A stretch of 51,875 bases of DNA from Bacteroidetes bacterium MED-G21 (lineage in GTDB: Bacteria > Bacteroidota > Bacteroidia > Flavobacteriales > UBA7430). The stretch is from assembly GCA_002457305.1 (NCBI GenBank), contig NTKG01000003.1, positions 1 to 51,875 of the forward strand, in the 5' to 3' direction. The notes beneath the pieces are model-generated. The model did not search any database and had not been told where the DNA came from. It was given only the letters and a program-made list of their open reading frames with translations. Of this stretch, positions 41,814 through 51,592 are shown piece after piece; the first letter of the stretch is position 1; each line of letters starts with the position of its first letter. The position numbers were made by a program, and so were the translations under genes.

Positions 41814-44800
41814 CTACACACGCTTCAATTTTATAGATTCATCGTTGATATAAACCAAAAGACACTCTTTTACCTTATAACCCATGTTTTCAATTTCAGT
41901 TTTGTATTCCAAAATTTGTTTTTTATGCGTATTGTTTTCCAGGCCAGTTTTATAGTCAATGATGGTCACTTCATTTTCTTTAAAGATTAATCGGTCTGGC
42001 CTAAGAATATTCCCGTTACTTAAAAGAATTTCTTCTTCATTTTTCACCTTCAAACCCTCAGCGAAATAAGGTTTCATTTTAACATTTTTAAGCACTATAT
42101 TTAAGAGGGATCTCATTTCTCCCTCTTCACAGTTGGTAATTAAGCCCAGGCGGAGTGCTTTTTTTAACGCATCATCAAGATCATTTACTGTTTTGATATA
42201 GGATAGAATTTCGTGTACCCTCCGCCCTTTATCAGCCCCTTTTTCCGGATGATTGACTTCCCACATTTTTGGTGCCTGTCGATTAATCTGAAGAATTTTC
42301 GATAAGTCTTTTACAGGTTGCGATGTCGGAATTTTTTTATTTTCTTTTTGTTTATTGTTAGCCGCTTTTACTGTTTTACCGAAGTTGTATTGAGTTTTTC
42401 CATCTTCCCAAAGACCTTTTGATTGTATGAAAGCATCAAAAAAGGTGTTTAAATTTTTACCTCTTTCTTTAGCAGAGGTAAAGATGTATAGCCGTGTTTT
42501 AGGTCGGGTAAGAGCCACGTAAAGCATGTTTAGATTGTCTAGTAGAACTTTTGCTTTATGCTCTTCATAAATAGCTTGTAACTGTTTCGTGCCAGATTTC
42601 AATTTATCATTTAACGGAATTAAGGAGCTTGGTAAACCTTCTAATTCCGGTTCATTTATTTCTACCCAGGATTTTGCATCCCGCTCACTGGTTGCATTCC
42701 AGTTTGCAAAAGGAAAGAGCACCACTGGAAACTCTAAGCCTTTGGATTTATGGATTGTCATTACCTGTACGGCGTTAATACCTTCCGGAATAATTACAGA
42801 CAACTTGTGTGCGTGCTCTTCCCAATAATTTAAAAAACCAAACAAGTCTTGTGAATATTTGTTGCTATATACCCAGACCTCGTCGAGAAAAAACTGCACA
42901 TAAACACGGGCCCTTTTTTCCAATTGAAAGGCTTTGGTAATTTTATGACACAACTCGATGAGTGAAGAGGAGCGCCATTTTAACAGGTCGAAATCGATGA
43001 CAAGCTCTTTTAGAAAAGCATAAAATTTATTTGCAGAACCCTTACACAACGGTTCTATTTTTTCATTCATCATTTCAGGCGACCAGGGGTAAAACGCTTT
43101 TTCATGTAAAAATTCGATGACCTTAAACCGATATCGAGGATGATTAGGCTCGTTTAAAAATCGAAGGAAGTTTAATATAAAACGGATTTCTGTTGATTGT
43201 TCTAATAATAACGATTCAGAAGAAATTACTGGAATATTTTTATCGGAAAGCGTTTTTACAACTAAAGCCCCCTTGGCTTTGGTTCGTGTTAAAATACAGA
43301 TGTCCCCATAGTTAAAACCATCTTTATTTAGTTCTTTGACCGTTTTTAAACAACGACCCAGTTGTAGTTCATCGTGTCCCGCACCATTTTCCAGATATTC
43401 TAAAGAAACATAACCACCATTACCTTTTACCACTTGTGCTTTGAGGTTTATAAAAAGCTCTTTGTATTTTTTATGCTCTATTTGATGAGCGATGGAAGAG
43501 AATAATTCATTGTTGAAATTGACCACCTCTGCCCTGGAGCGATAATTGTTTTTGAGAGACAAGTGCTCCATTTTATAAGCTCCTTGCGTGTTTGGATTTA
43601 CTGCTACCTGTTGTAGGTTTATAAATTGGTCTACCTCTCCGCCTCTCCATCGGTAAATGGCTTGTTTTGAATCCCCAACAATCATTACCGAACCGGGTTT
43701 TTGGCCATCTGCAATGGCGTTTTCGATTAAGGGCACTAAGTTATTCCACTGTAATTCGGAGGTGTCTTGAAACTCGTCGATAAAGTAATTAGCGTATCGT
43801 TCACCCAACCTTTCGTAGATGAAATTACCCTCCTCATTTTGTAGTACTTCAGCAATTTTTTTATTGAACTCCCCTATAGGGATGATGTTGTTTTGCTCTT
43901 TGATTTGCTCCATTTCTTTGGAAATCTCGTGTAAGACGGCCACAGAATATAAGTTATGAGCGATTAATTTGAAGTGTACGTATTTTGGGTATTCTTCTAA
44001 AATGTCAATCGCCTTTTTAACTAAAGGATAAAACTTTTCTTGAACCGCATCAATTTGACCAGACACCTCTTTTGGCGCCTTTCCGGAACGCCAACTTTCT
44101 TTTTCTATATTCTTAAGGTTTGAATCACTGGGTTTGTATTTTCCCCAATTTTTAGAACTTAGAAATTCAAAGTATTTTGGCAGACCAGAACGAGCCCCCC
44201 CCGCAAACCAATCGGCCTTTAAGCCGCTGTTTTTACAATCAGAAAGAAACCTTTGACCTATAGTTGAAAGTTCATAATCGATTTTATTCGTGAAGCTTTC
44301 AACTTCTTTTCTTAGTTTAAAGAAGCCGTCTAAACTTAAATCTTTCAAATTTTCGCAATGTACCTGACCGCTTTCTTTTAAAAGTTCCTCGGCGATGGCG
44401 TAAAAGTCTTTTTCTATTAACCAGCTTTTATCATCGGCGGTTTTATTTTGTATAAAACTGACAAATAGTTTTGTCAACTTTTTATTTTCTCCAGCTTTAT
44501 TAATTAATAAATCTACCGCTTGTTTAAGCAATAGCTTATGTTCCATTTCCACTTCAAAATTATTTGGCAAGCCCAAGTCTTGTGCAAATGTTTTAAGTAC
44601 CCTGTGGGTAAATTTATCAATGGTTCCAATGGCAAACCTGGAATAATTATGAAGGATATTCTCAAAGATTAATTGAGCCCTAGATTGAAGCTCTTTTTTT
44701 GCAAGCCCAGTCTCTTCTGCTATTAGCATCATCATATCCAGCTCGGTTTGTTCAGCTTTGTTCGGATCTGAAAAAGCCTTTAAACTCTTTATGATGCGCT

Positions 44801-44966
44801 CCTTCATTTCTGTTGCCGCCTTATTAGTAAACGTAATGGCAAGGATTGCCATAAATTTTTGTGGCGACCCTGCTTTTATACAAACCTTAAGGTATTCCTT
44901 CACCAGAGTGAAAGTTTTACCCGATCCGGCTGATGCACTATATATTTTAAAGGGCGCGCTTTTCAT
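41814..44966 (-). CDS. AddA-like UvrD/REP helicase-exonuclease
   Basis: 1050 residues. Helicase motif I is YSASAGSGKTFTLVKEYL at residues 9-26, motif Ia AITFTNKAATEMKERI, motif II FIDEFQDTSELQW, motif III VGDSKQAIYRWRGGE, motif V VQVMTIHKSKGLEFPVVLFPF and motif VI LYVALTRPKTRLYIFT. A RecB-family nuclease domain closes the protein (RVHEILSYI, VTIIDYKTGLEN). It is a UvrD-type ATP-dependent translocase with nuclease, the AddA half of a RecBCD-equivalent complex; the AddB-like gene follows by one base, so synthesis is coupled. It is the first gene of this pair. Confidence 0.93.
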   Translation of the reverse strand: MKSAPFKIYSASAGSGKTFTLVKEYLKVCIKAGSPQKFMAILAITFTNKAATEMKERIIKSLKAFSDPNKAEQTELDMMMLIAEETGLAKKELQSRAQLIFENILHNYSRFAIGTIDKFTHRVLKTFAQDLGLPNNFEVEMEHKLLLKQAVDLLINKAGENKKLTKLFVSFIQNKTADDKSWLIEKDFYAIAEELLKESGQVHCENLKDLSLDGFFKLRKEVESFTNKIDYELSTIGQRFLSDCKNSGLKADWFAGGARSGLPKYFEFLSSKNWGKYKPSDSNLKNIEKESWRSGKAPKEVSGQIDAVQEKFYPLVKKAIDILEEYPKYVHFKLIAHNLYSVAVLHEISKEMEQIKEQNNIIPIGEFNKKIAEVLQNEEGNFIYERLGERYANYFIDEFQDTSELQWNNLVPLIENAIADGQKPGSVMIVGDSKQAIYRWRGGEVDQFINLQQVAVNPNTQGAYKMEHLSLKNNYRSRAEVVNFNNELFSSIAHQIEHKKYKELFINLKAQVVKGNGGYVSLEYLENGAGHDELQLGRCLKTVKELNKDGFNYGDICILTRTKAKGALVVKTLSDKNIPVISSESLLLEQSTEIRFILNFLRFLNEPNHPRYRFKVIEFLHEKAFYPWSPEMMNEKIEPLCKGSANKFYAFLKELVIDFDLLKWRSSSLIELCHKITKAFQLEKRARVYVQFFLDEVWVYSNKYSQDLFGFLNYWEEHAHKLSVIIPEGINAVQVMTIHKSKGLEFPVVLFPFANWNATSERDAKSWVEINEPELEGLPSSLIPLNDKLKSGTKQLQAIYEEHKAKVLLDNLNMLYVALTRPKTRLYIFTSAKERGKNLNTFFDAFIQSKGLWEDGKTQYNFGKTVKAANNKQKENKKIPTSQPVKDLSKILQINRQAPKMWEVNHPEKGADKGRRVHEILSYIKTVNDLDDALKKALRLGLITNCEEGEMRSLLNIVLKNVKMKPYFAEGLKVKNEEEILLSNGNILRPDRLIFKENEVTIIDYKTGLENNTHKKQILEYKTEIENMGYKVKECLLVYINDESIKLKRV

Positions 44967-45522
44967 ACGTACAAGTTTAAGGATTCTTGATTAAATAAAT
45001 TCAGTCTTTAATAGCTTAAAGTGAATAAAGATAAAAACACACAAACGTCTTGATCTGATAATTTAGCCATCTACCTGTTTTGTTTCGATCAGAGTGGATA
45101 TAATAAATAACACAAACAAGCTTAAGGTGTTTTTGGCCCGCTTTTTGAGATATTAATCTTGAAAACTAAAACCGTTACAAGTGTCAGACATTATTACCAA
45201 AACATTAGAAGAGGTAAGGAAAAAAGGAAAATTAAAACGAATAGACGTCGTCATTCGATATTTGAAAATGAAATATAAATTAACCCTGACAAAATCTGTT
45301 TTGGAAAAAAGAATAGGAAACTTATAACAACCCTCATTCGAACAGGTTTAATTTTTTTGTACGCCCAACCACAGCCCAACCTAATCTTAGTTAAGCAAAG
45401 AAGCCAATTAAAAATGATTTTAAAACGAAAGGTCTTCGAAAAAATGGCGCAAACAAGAACAAGCTGTTAATTACTTTTAGGTGAAGAAACACAACCAATG
45501 CTCCGATTAGGAGGCGTCAAGG
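44967..45522. other. Gene-poor spacer of about 550 bp
   Basis: Between the AddA-like gene and tRNA-Cys. Only short overlapping reading frames are present on the plus strand (see 45181). No strong hairpin or repeat was recognised apart from the tRNA terminator at its right end. It may contain decayed coding sequence. Confidence 0.5.
45181..45327 (+). CDS. Possible 48-residue basic protein (GTG start), doubtful
   Basis: Reads MSDIITKTLEEVRKKGKL...VLEKRIGNL from a GTG, too short for the ORF track. It is Lys/Arg-rich and predicted helical, with regular spacing of Leu/Ile. No family is recognised, no convincing promoter was found, and an overlapping frame also stays open for about 40 codons, so chance or a gene remnant is possible. 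Confidence 0.25.
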   Translation: MSDIITKTLEEVRKKGKLKRIDVVIRYLKMKYKLTLTKSVLEKRIGNL

Positions 45523-45559
45523 AAAAAAGTAAGCAAACCGTTAATTATAATGTTTTGCT
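45523..45559 (-). terminator. Probable terminator of tRNA-Cys
   Basis: Minus strand AGCAAA / TTTGCT stem of 6 bp, extended by a mismatch, then TACTTTTTT. Confidence 0.55.
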
Positions 45560-45567
45560 ATTAGTTG

Positions 45568-45639
45568 AGGTCGGAACCGGATTCGAACCGGTGTAGACGG
45601 TTTTGCAGACCGCTGCCTAAGCCTCTCAGCCATCCGACC
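45568..45639 (-). tRNA. tRNA-Cys (GCA)
   Basis: Acceptor GGTCGGA/TCCGACC, anticodon stem GCGGT/ACCGT with loop CTGCAAA (anticodon GCA; plus-strand 45604-45606), T arm ACCGG-TTCGAAT-CCGGT, discriminator U73 as expected for tRNA-Cys. No encoded CCA. Confidence 0.97.
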
Positions 45640-45653
45640 TTATGTAAGGACAG

Positions 45654-45684
45654 CAAATGTAACAAATTCAACAGCTTTCACAAA
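45654..45684 (-). promoter_or_regulatory. Canonical promoter of tRNA-Cys
   Basis: Minus-strand TTTG, 19 bp, TACATTTG, ending 14 bp before the mature tRNA. Confidence 0.85.
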
Positions 45685-45707
45685 TAATATAAAGAGATTT
45701 TGGGCGG

Positions 45708-46064
45708 CTATTTTTTAGCTTCAAGCGTCACGCTTACACGCTTTACCTCTCCATAAATGGGTGCCGCATGCTTTACAACCACGACTTTAGAAGATTCCAC
45801 AGAGCAGAAATCCTGCATCAGGCGCTTAATTATCCTTTGTGCTACGTGTTCAATAAGCTTTGACCTGATAGCCATCTCTTCTTGAACAAGCCGACTAACA
45901 GCAACGTAATCTATCGTGTCGGCAAGTAAATCAGATTTTGCCGAAACACTTAGGTCTGCTTTTAACTCTACATCAACGCTAAACTCTGTTCCAACAACAC
46001 CCTCCTCCTCCAGACACCCATGGTATGCAAAACAACGTATATCTTCTACACGAATAATGCCCAC
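45708..46064 (-). CDS. folB: Dihydroneopterin aldolase
   Basis: 118 residues, normal for FolB. GIIRVEDIRCFAYHGCLEEEGVVGTEFSVDVEL is the family opening with the active-site YHGC-xxEE arrangement, TIDYVAVSRLVQEEM follows, IEHVAQRII supplies the conserved Glu/His, and VVKHAAPIYGEVKRVSVTLEA holds the C-terminal Lys and substrate loop. It converts dihydroneopterin to hydroxymethyl-dihydropterin in folate synthesis. It begins 3 bp after the gltX stop, so the two are cotranscribed; the tRNA-Cys promoter lies just beyond it. Confidence 0.95.
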   Translation of the reverse strand: MGIIRVEDIRCFAYHGCLEEEGVVGTEFSVDVELKADLSVSAKSDLLADTIDYVAVSRLVQEEMAIRSKLIEHVAQRIIKRLMQDFCSVESSKVVVVKHAAPIYGEVKRVSVTLEAKK

Positions 46065-46067
46065 GAC

Positions 46068-47609
46068 CTAATTGTTTATAGAGCTTAAAGCAGAGTCAAT
46101 TCTTTTTAGAACTTCCTCTTTACCTAAAAGCGCCGCAATTTCATTCATTGAGGCGCCAGCCCCCAAACCAGTAACAGACAAACGAAAACCAGGCATTACA
46201 ACCCCAAAGCCAAGGTTTTTTGATTCAAGAAAAGACTTAAAACACAGCCCAATGCTTTCTGGGTCGAAAGACGGAAGTTTCTCTAATAAAAGACTTAATT
46301 CATTTATAATTTCTGGCGTTTGCTCTTTCCATTTTTTATTAACCGTTTTCTCATCGTAAGACTTTGGCGCCTCAAAGAAGTAGCGCCCATCATTTAGGAT
46401 GTCTTTAACGAATGTTGCCCGCTCCTTCATTAGGTTACAAACCTGAACAACATAATTGTTTTCTACGTTAAACCCTTCTTTTTTTAGATGGGGGGTTAGC
46501 TGTTTAGCCAGGTCACCACCCGTTTGGTTTCTTAGGTATTGTTGGTTAAACCATTTTGTTTTATCGAAATCAAATTTAGCACCAGCCTTGCCAACACGAT
46601 CCAAAGAGAATGCACCTATTAATTCTTTCATTGTGAATAGCTCTTGGGTTGTGCCAGGGTTCCAACCTAAAAAGGCTAGCATATTATTAAAGGCCTCAGG
46701 ATAGTACCCGCGTTCACGGTATCCAGAAGACTCTTCTCCTGTTTCGGGGTTGGTCCAATTTGTTGGAAAGACAGGAAAGCCGAGTCGATCTCCATCCCTT
46801 TTTGAAAGCTTTCCGTTTCCATCTGGCTTTAAAATAAGGGGAAGGTGCGCAAATTTTGGCATAACACTTTCCCACCCCAAAAACCGATATAATAAAACAT
46901 GTAAGGGAGCTGAAGGCAACCACTCTTCACCGCGGATGACGTGAGAGATACCCATTAGATAGTCGTCAACAACATTTGCTAAGTGATATGTTGGCATTCC
47001 GTCTGACTTAAACAACACTTTGTCATCAAGGTTGTTTGTGTTGACGCTCACCCACCCTCGAATAATGTCTTCAAATTTAACATCCTCGTTGCGAGGCATT
47101 TTAATTCTAATTACGTATTTATCGCCCCGATCAAGCCGTGTTTTAACATCTTTTGCGGGCAGCGTAAGAGAATTTTTCATACCACTACGCGTAACCGCAT
47201 TGTATTGAGGAGAGGCCATCCCCGCGGATTTCATGCGCTCTCGCATTTCTGTTAATTCCTCTGGCGTGTCAAACGCATAATAAGCGTGTTCGGATTCAAT
47301 TAACAGGTCTGCATATTGTCGGTAAATCGCTTTTCGTTCAGATTGTTTGTAGGGTCCCTTTGATCCACCGGCAGAGACTCCTTCGTCAATATGAATACCA
47401 CACCATTTTAGCGCATCAACAATATAATTCTCAGCACCAGCAACAAAACGAGACTGGTCGGTATCTTCTATGCGAAGTAAAAAATCACCTCCATTTTTTT
47501 TAGCAAACAAGTAGTTGTAAAGAGCCGTTCTTACCCCACCTATATGTAAAGGGCCGGTCGGGCTTGGAGCAAATCGCACTCTAACGCGTCGGTTTTCCAT
47601 TTGTGTCAT
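46068..47609 (-). CDS. gltX: Glutamyl-tRNA synthetase
   Basis: 513 residues, a normal class I enzyme. RVRFAPSPTGPLHIGGVRTALYNYLFA is the HIGH region, LLRIEDTDQSR the Glu-binding block, YHLANVVDDYLMGISHVIRGEEWLPS the next core segment and KLSKRDGD the KMSKS loop. It charges tRNA-Glu, and tRNA-Gln as well if the organism uses the amidotransferase route. Start could be the ATG at 47609 or the one at 47600 (MENRRVRVRF), which is closer to the conserved region. It heads the gltX-folB pair and is divergent from the DUF4175 gene; a near-match TAATTTTA box lies upstream. Confidence 0.97.
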   Translation of the reverse strand: MTQMENRRVRVRFAPSPTGPLHIGGVRTALYNYLFAKKNGGDFLLRIEDTDQSRFVAGAENYIVDALKWCGIHIDEGVSAGGSKGPYKQSERKAIYRQYADLLIESEHAYYAFDTPEELTEMRERMKSAGMASPQYNAVTRSGMKNSLTLPAKDVKTRLDRGDKYVIRIKMPRNEDVKFEDIIRGWVSVNTNNLDDKVLFKSDGMPTYHLANVVDDYLMGISHVIRGEEWLPSAPLHVLLYRFLGWESVMPKFAHLPLILKPDGNGKLSKRDGDRLGFPVFPTNWTNPETGEESSGYRERGYYPEAFNNMLAFLGWNPGTTQELFTMKELIGAFSLDRVGKAGAKFDFDKTKWFNQQYLRNQTGGDLAKQLTPHLKKEGFNVENNYVVQVCNLMKERATFVKDILNDGRYFFEAPKSYDEKTVNKKWKEQTPEIINELSLLLEKLPSFDPESIGLCFKSFLESKNLGFGVVMPGFRLSVTGLGAGASMNEIAALLGKEEVLKRIDSALSSINN

Positions 47610-47814
47610 AAATTAAGAGGCTAAAATTACGAATTATTAAATTGAGGGTTAAAAATATAAAGTTGAAAATAAAACACGAGCAACAAAAAATAATCAAAGC
47701 CTTGCGTTGGGTTATGTCTTCCTGCCACCACCACCACCCAATACCGTCTTTTGTTGTAGGGTTTAGTGGGTATAATCTACTCAGGAAATAAGTAAATAAA
47801 TAAAGAGAATAGTG

Positions 47815-47822
47815 TATTTTTG
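47815..47822 (+). promoter_or_regulatory. Putative -7 box directly before the DUF4175 gene
   Basis: TATTTTTG fits TAnnTTTG and ends 4 bp before the ATG at 47827, implying a leaderless or nearly leaderless mRNA. No good -33 element. Confidence 0.5.
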
Positions 47823-47826
47823 TTTT

Positions 47827-50800
47827 ATGCAAGACGCCTATTCTATATTGATTAATAAGTTAAGTGCCTTTACCCAAAAGTATTACAAAAACCAACTGAT
47901 AAGAGGCTTGGTTTTGTGTTTTACCATAGTAGCAATAGGTCTTATTACTTTTGCTGTGATAGAATATTATGGACGCTTTGGTGTTGTTGCCAGAGCAATT
48001 CTGTTTTGGGTTTTTGTTGTTTTATCCACCCTTATTTTGTCTTTACTTGTATTTAGGCCGCTGTTTAAATTAGCGAAAATAGGAGAGCGGTTAAGTGACG
48101 ATCAGGCAGCAAAAATTATAGGAAGCCACTTTGATGACGTATCAGACAAGCTGCTTAATGTTATTCAACTAAAAAAGCAAAACACGGGCAGCACAGCCTT
48201 AATTGAAGCAAGCATAAATCAAAAAGCAGCTGAGCTAAAACCAATACCCTTTTTAAATGCGGTCCGGTTTTCTGAAAACAAACGGTATATACGCTACGCG
48301 CTTATTCCCCTTTTTATTTTTGCAGGTCTTTATGCTGCAGACAGAGAGGATTTAATTACAGAGAGCTCTGCGCGGATTATCGATTACAAAACGGAGTACA
48401 CCCCACCCAAACCTTTCGAGTTTGATGTTTTAAACAACAGCTTGGTGTGTATACAAAATCAGAATTATACTGTGACGGTTCAGTTACGGGGTAAAGAAAT
48501 CCCATCCGAAGCATACATTCAGATGGCGGGCCAACCCATTAAAATGAAAAAAAAGGAAAACCACCTTTTTGAATACAACCTTATAAATGTTCAAAAGCCA
48601 CAGGTATTTAAATTTAATGCGGGAGGGCTTTATTCCGAACCCTACCAATTAAATGTTTTACCAGCCCCTTCTTTGGCTTCGTTTGAATTGAGTATTGAAT
48701 ATCCAAAATATATCGGAAAAGAAAACCAGTATTTAGAAAACACAGGAGAGGTTTTGATACCCGAAGGGAGTAACGTGAGGTGGGATTTTTTCACTGAAAA
48801 CACAGACACATTTAGGGTGCTTTGGGGCGAAAGACTTTTAAACACAAAAAAAACCTCGAAAAATCATTTTAGTTTTTTCAGAACAGCAAAAACCTCTTTA
48901 AATTACACCCTACTTCCATTTAACTCTGATGTTCAAACGCTTGACTCTGTTAACTATAATTTTAAGGTTGTAAAAGACGGCTTTCCCATAGTAGACGTTT
49001 CTGAAGTGGTCGATTCAACAAACCTAAAAACACGCTACTTCCAAGGACAAATAAAAGACGACTATGGTTTTCGAAAACTACAGTTTGTCGTAAAAAAACC
49101 AAACAATAACTGGGACAGTATTGTGCCCATTACAGTCAACACTGCAACCAACATAGAGAGTTTCTTTTTTGTTTTTGACCTAAACACCACTCAAATTAAG
49201 GAGGGGGAGTCTCTCGAATACTATTTTGAAGTTTATGACAACGATGGCGTAAATGGCTCTAAAAAAAGTCAGAGCAGAGCCTTTGAGTTTAACGCTCCCA
49301 CGGAAGAAGAGCTTCAAGAACAGCAAGAGATAAAAACAAAAGACCTTAAAAACCAGTTAGAAGAAAATGTTGAGCTTGCAAAAGACCTCCAAGAAGAATT
49401 TGAAGAGCTGCGAAAGAAGCTTTTAAATAAAGAGGAGTTGAGCTGGGAAGACAAACAACAAGTGAGCGAGGTTTTAGATAAACAGAAAAAACTTGAAAAA
49501 AGCATCGATCAGATTTCAGAAAAAAACAAAGAAAAAAACGCCCAATTAAATGAATTTTCTGAGCAGGACAAGCGGATTTTAGATAAGCAAAAACAGCTAG
49601 AAGCGCTTATGGAGGAGCTCATGACAGAAGAAATGCGCGAGCTTTTTGATGAAATGGAGGCGCTTATGGAGGAGATGAAGACCGACGAGTGGATGAAGAA
49701 GCTGGAAGAGCTTCAAATGAGTAATGAGGATTTGGAAAAAGAGCTTGACAGAAACCTAGAAATGCTCAAAAAATTTGAATTCGAACAAGCACTTGAAGAA
49801 AGCATAGAAAAGCTGCAAGAAATAATCGAGCAACAAGAGGGTTTAAAAGAATCAAATGACGAAAAGTCCCAACCACAAGAATCAATAACAGAGCAACAAG
49901 AAGAACTGAATAAGGCTTTTGAAAAGCTTTCCGACAAGCTAGACGGGCTCCAGCAAAAGAACGAAGAGCTTGAAAAAAAAGCCAACCTCTCAGACACCGA
50001 CTCCCTTCAGAATACAATTGAGGAACAGATGAAAGAAAGCAAGGAAAGCTCAGAAAAAAACAAGCGAAAGAAAACCACCCAGTCTCAGCAAAAGGCGCTT
50101 GATAAAATGGAGGAGTTAAAGGAAAAACTTCAGCAAGCACAAAGTCAGCCAGGAGAGAGCGGCCCACCAGAGGATATGAATGCTTTAAGGCAGATTTTAG
50201 AAAACCTTATTGACCTTTCGTTAGATGAAGAAAAGCTCTTGAACGACTTGTCAATAACCAACAATGACGACCCCGAATACGTTTCGCTCATTCATTGGCA
50301 AAACAAGCTGAGTGATGATTCTAAAATCCTAGAAGACTCCCTTTACGCACTTAGTAAAAGACAGGCCCAGATAAAAGCAACTATTAACCGAGAGATGCGA
50401 GCAATCAGCAACAACATCGAAAAATCTTTGTATAATATGTCTGAGCGTGAGTCAGAAAAAGCGGTTGGCAAACAACAATTAGTTATGACCTCTGCAAACA
50501 ATCTAGCCCTTATGCTGAGTGACGTTCTTCAGTCTATGCAAGAGGATTTGGCCGACAAAACACCGGGCCAGCAGCAGTGTGACAAACCCGGCTCAGGCAA
50601 CCCAAGCCCATCAGATATTAAAAAGATGCAAGAGCAGCTAAAGAAGCAATTAGAGCAAATGAAAAAAGGCCCAGACGGCTCTAAGAAACCAAAAAATAAG
50701 CCAGGCGGAAAAGACTTGGCTAAAATGATGGGTAGACAAGAAATGATTCGTCAACAGCTGGAAAAGATGGCTGAAAAAATAGAGGAGTCTGAAAGCGGAA

Positions 50801-51126
50801 ATTCTGATAATTTAAGGGATGCAATTGATAAAATGGAGCAAACAGAAGAGGACATTGCAAATGATAGGATTACCCAGGAAACACTTAATCGACAAAATCA
50901 AATAATTGAACATCTTTTAGAGGCGGAAAAGGCTGATCAAGAAAGAGATAAGGATAAGAAGCGAGAGGCAAAAGAGGCAACCCAACTCCCCCACCATGTA
51001 CAAGAATTACTAGAAGAATATCAAAAGAACAAAATCAAACAATCCGAAATGCTTAAAACAATTCCAGCAAAGCTAAAACCATATTATAAAGGCAAGGTAA
51101 AAGAGTATTTTAAAAACATTGATTAA
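47827..51126 (+). CDS. DUF4175-like large membrane-anchored coiled-coil protein
   Basis: 1099 residues from the ATG at 47827 (MQDAYSILINKLSAFTQKYYKNQ); the track start five codons earlier is a GTG inside the promoter. Two or three membrane helices near the N terminus (LVLCFTIVAIGLITFAVIEYY, AILFWVFVVLSTLILSLLVF, YALIPLFIFAGLYAA) precede a beta-rich periplasmic part (residues about 190-490), then about 450 residues of Glu/Lys/Gln-rich coiled coil and a Pro/Gly/Lys-rich low-complexity stretch (GPDGSKKPKNKPGGKDLAKMMGR). The order DUF4175-ybeY-mnmG is frequent in Flavobacteriia. Function unknown; an envelope-spanning structural role is a guess. Confidence 0.9.
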   Translation: MQDAYSILINKLSAFTQKYYKNQLIRGLVLCFTIVAIGLITFAVIEYYGRFGVVARAILFWVFVVLSTLILSLLVFRPLFKLAKIGERLSDDQAAKIIGSHFDDVSDKLLNVIQLKKQNTGSTALIEASINQKAAELKPIPFLNAVRFSENKRYIRYALIPLFIFAGLYAADREDLITESSARIIDYKTEYTPPKPFEFDVLNNSLVCIQNQNYTVTVQLRGKEIPSEAYIQMAGQPIKMKKKENHLFEYNLINVQKPQVFKFNAGGLYSEPYQLNVLPAPSLASFELSIEYPKYIGKENQYLENTGEVLIPEGSNVRWDFFTENTDTFRVLWGERLLNTKKTSKNHFSFFRTAKTSLNYTLLPFNSDVQTLDSVNYNFKVVKDGFPIVDVSEVVDSTNLKTRYFQGQIKDDYGFRKLQFVVKKPNNNWDSIVPITVNTATNIESFFFVFDLNTTQIKEGESLEYYFEVYDNDGVNGSKKSQSRAFEFNAPTEEELQEQQEIKTKDLKNQLEENVELAKDLQEEFEELRKKLLNKEELSWEDKQQVSEVLDKQKKLEKSIDQISEKNKEKNAQLNEFSEQDKRILDKQKQLEALMEELMTEEMRELFDEMEALMEEMKTDEWMKKLEELQMSNEDLEKELDRNLEMLKKFEFEQALEESIEKLQEIIEQQEGLKESNDEKSQPQESITEQQEELNKAFEKLSDKLDGLQQKNEELEKKANLSDTDSLQNTIEEQMKESKESSEKNKRKKTTQSQQKALDKMEELKEKLQQAQSQPGESGPPEDMNALRQILENLIDLSLDEEKLLNDLSITNNDDPEYVSLIHWQNKLSDDSKILEDSLYALSKRQAQIKATINREMRAISNNIEKSLYNMSERESEKAVGKQQLVMTSANNLALMLSDVLQSMQEDLADKTPGQQQCDKPGSGNPSPSDIKKMQEQLKKQLEQMKKGPDGSKKPKNKPGGKDLAKMMGRQEMIRQQLEKMAEKIEESESGNSDNLRDAIDKMEQTEEDIANDRITQETLNRQNQIIEHLLEAEKADQERDKDKKREAKEATQLPHHVQELLEEYQKNKIKQSEMLKTIPAKLKPYYKGKVKEYFKNID

Positions 51127-51129
51127 TAA

Positions 51130-51552
51130 ATGAAGGAGTCAAATATTTCTTTTTACTCTGTTCGTACATTTTCACTAAAGACAGAGGCCGCAGTCACAGC
51201 TTGCATTAAGGCTATAACTGCAGAAGAGTCGCGCGAGATTGGAAACATCACGTTTGTTTTTTGCGATGACAACTACCTTCTTAAAATCAACAAAGAGTTT
51301 CTTGATCACGACACCTATACAGACATTATAACGTTTGACTATTCCGCTGGAAATGAGATAATTAGCGAGATTTATGTGAGCACAGACCGGGTTGAAGAAA
51401 ACGCTAAAAAACACAAACAAACCTTTGAAAAAGAAATGCACCGCGTCATGATTCACGGCGTACTTCATCTTTGTGGCTACAACGACAAGCTTGCAGAAGA
51501 GAAGCAAATTATGCGAGATAAAGAAAACCATTACTTATCTTTGATGGCTTAA
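51130..51552 (+). CDS. ybeY: Endoribonuclease YbeY (rRNA maturation)
   Basis: 140 residues. ITFVFCDDNYLLKINKEFLDHDTYTDIITFDYS and EIYVSTDRVEENAKKH are family blocks, and HRVMIHGVLHLCGYNDK is the metal site. The usual third His of HGxLHLxGYDH is replaced (GYNDK), as I recall for Bacteroidetes homologues generally, so it is not a local loss. It is a single-strand-specific metallo-RNase in 16S rRNA 3' processing. It starts 3 bp after the DUF4175 stop and precedes mnmG by 62 bp. Confidence 0.95.
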   Translation: MKESNISFYSVRTFSLKTEAAVTACIKAITAEESREIGNITFVFCDDNYLLKINKEFLDHDTYTDIITFDYSAGNEIISEIYVSTDRVEENAKKHKQTFEKEMHRVMIHGVLHLCGYNDKLAEEKQIMRDKENHYLSLMA

Positions 51553-51592
51553 GTTGCTGTCGGTCAGCATTAAATAGTTATAAAATCTAAAC

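Noticed and set aside
47715-47750. CCACCACCACCACCC stretch as a repeat locus
   Set aside because: Very short simple sequence in an intergenic region with no further copies.
49713-50167. Overlapping minus-strand ORFs rich in Ser/Phe/Cys opposite the DUF4175 gene
   Set aside because: Produced by the GAA/AAA-rich coiled-coil codons read backwards; no start context or family.
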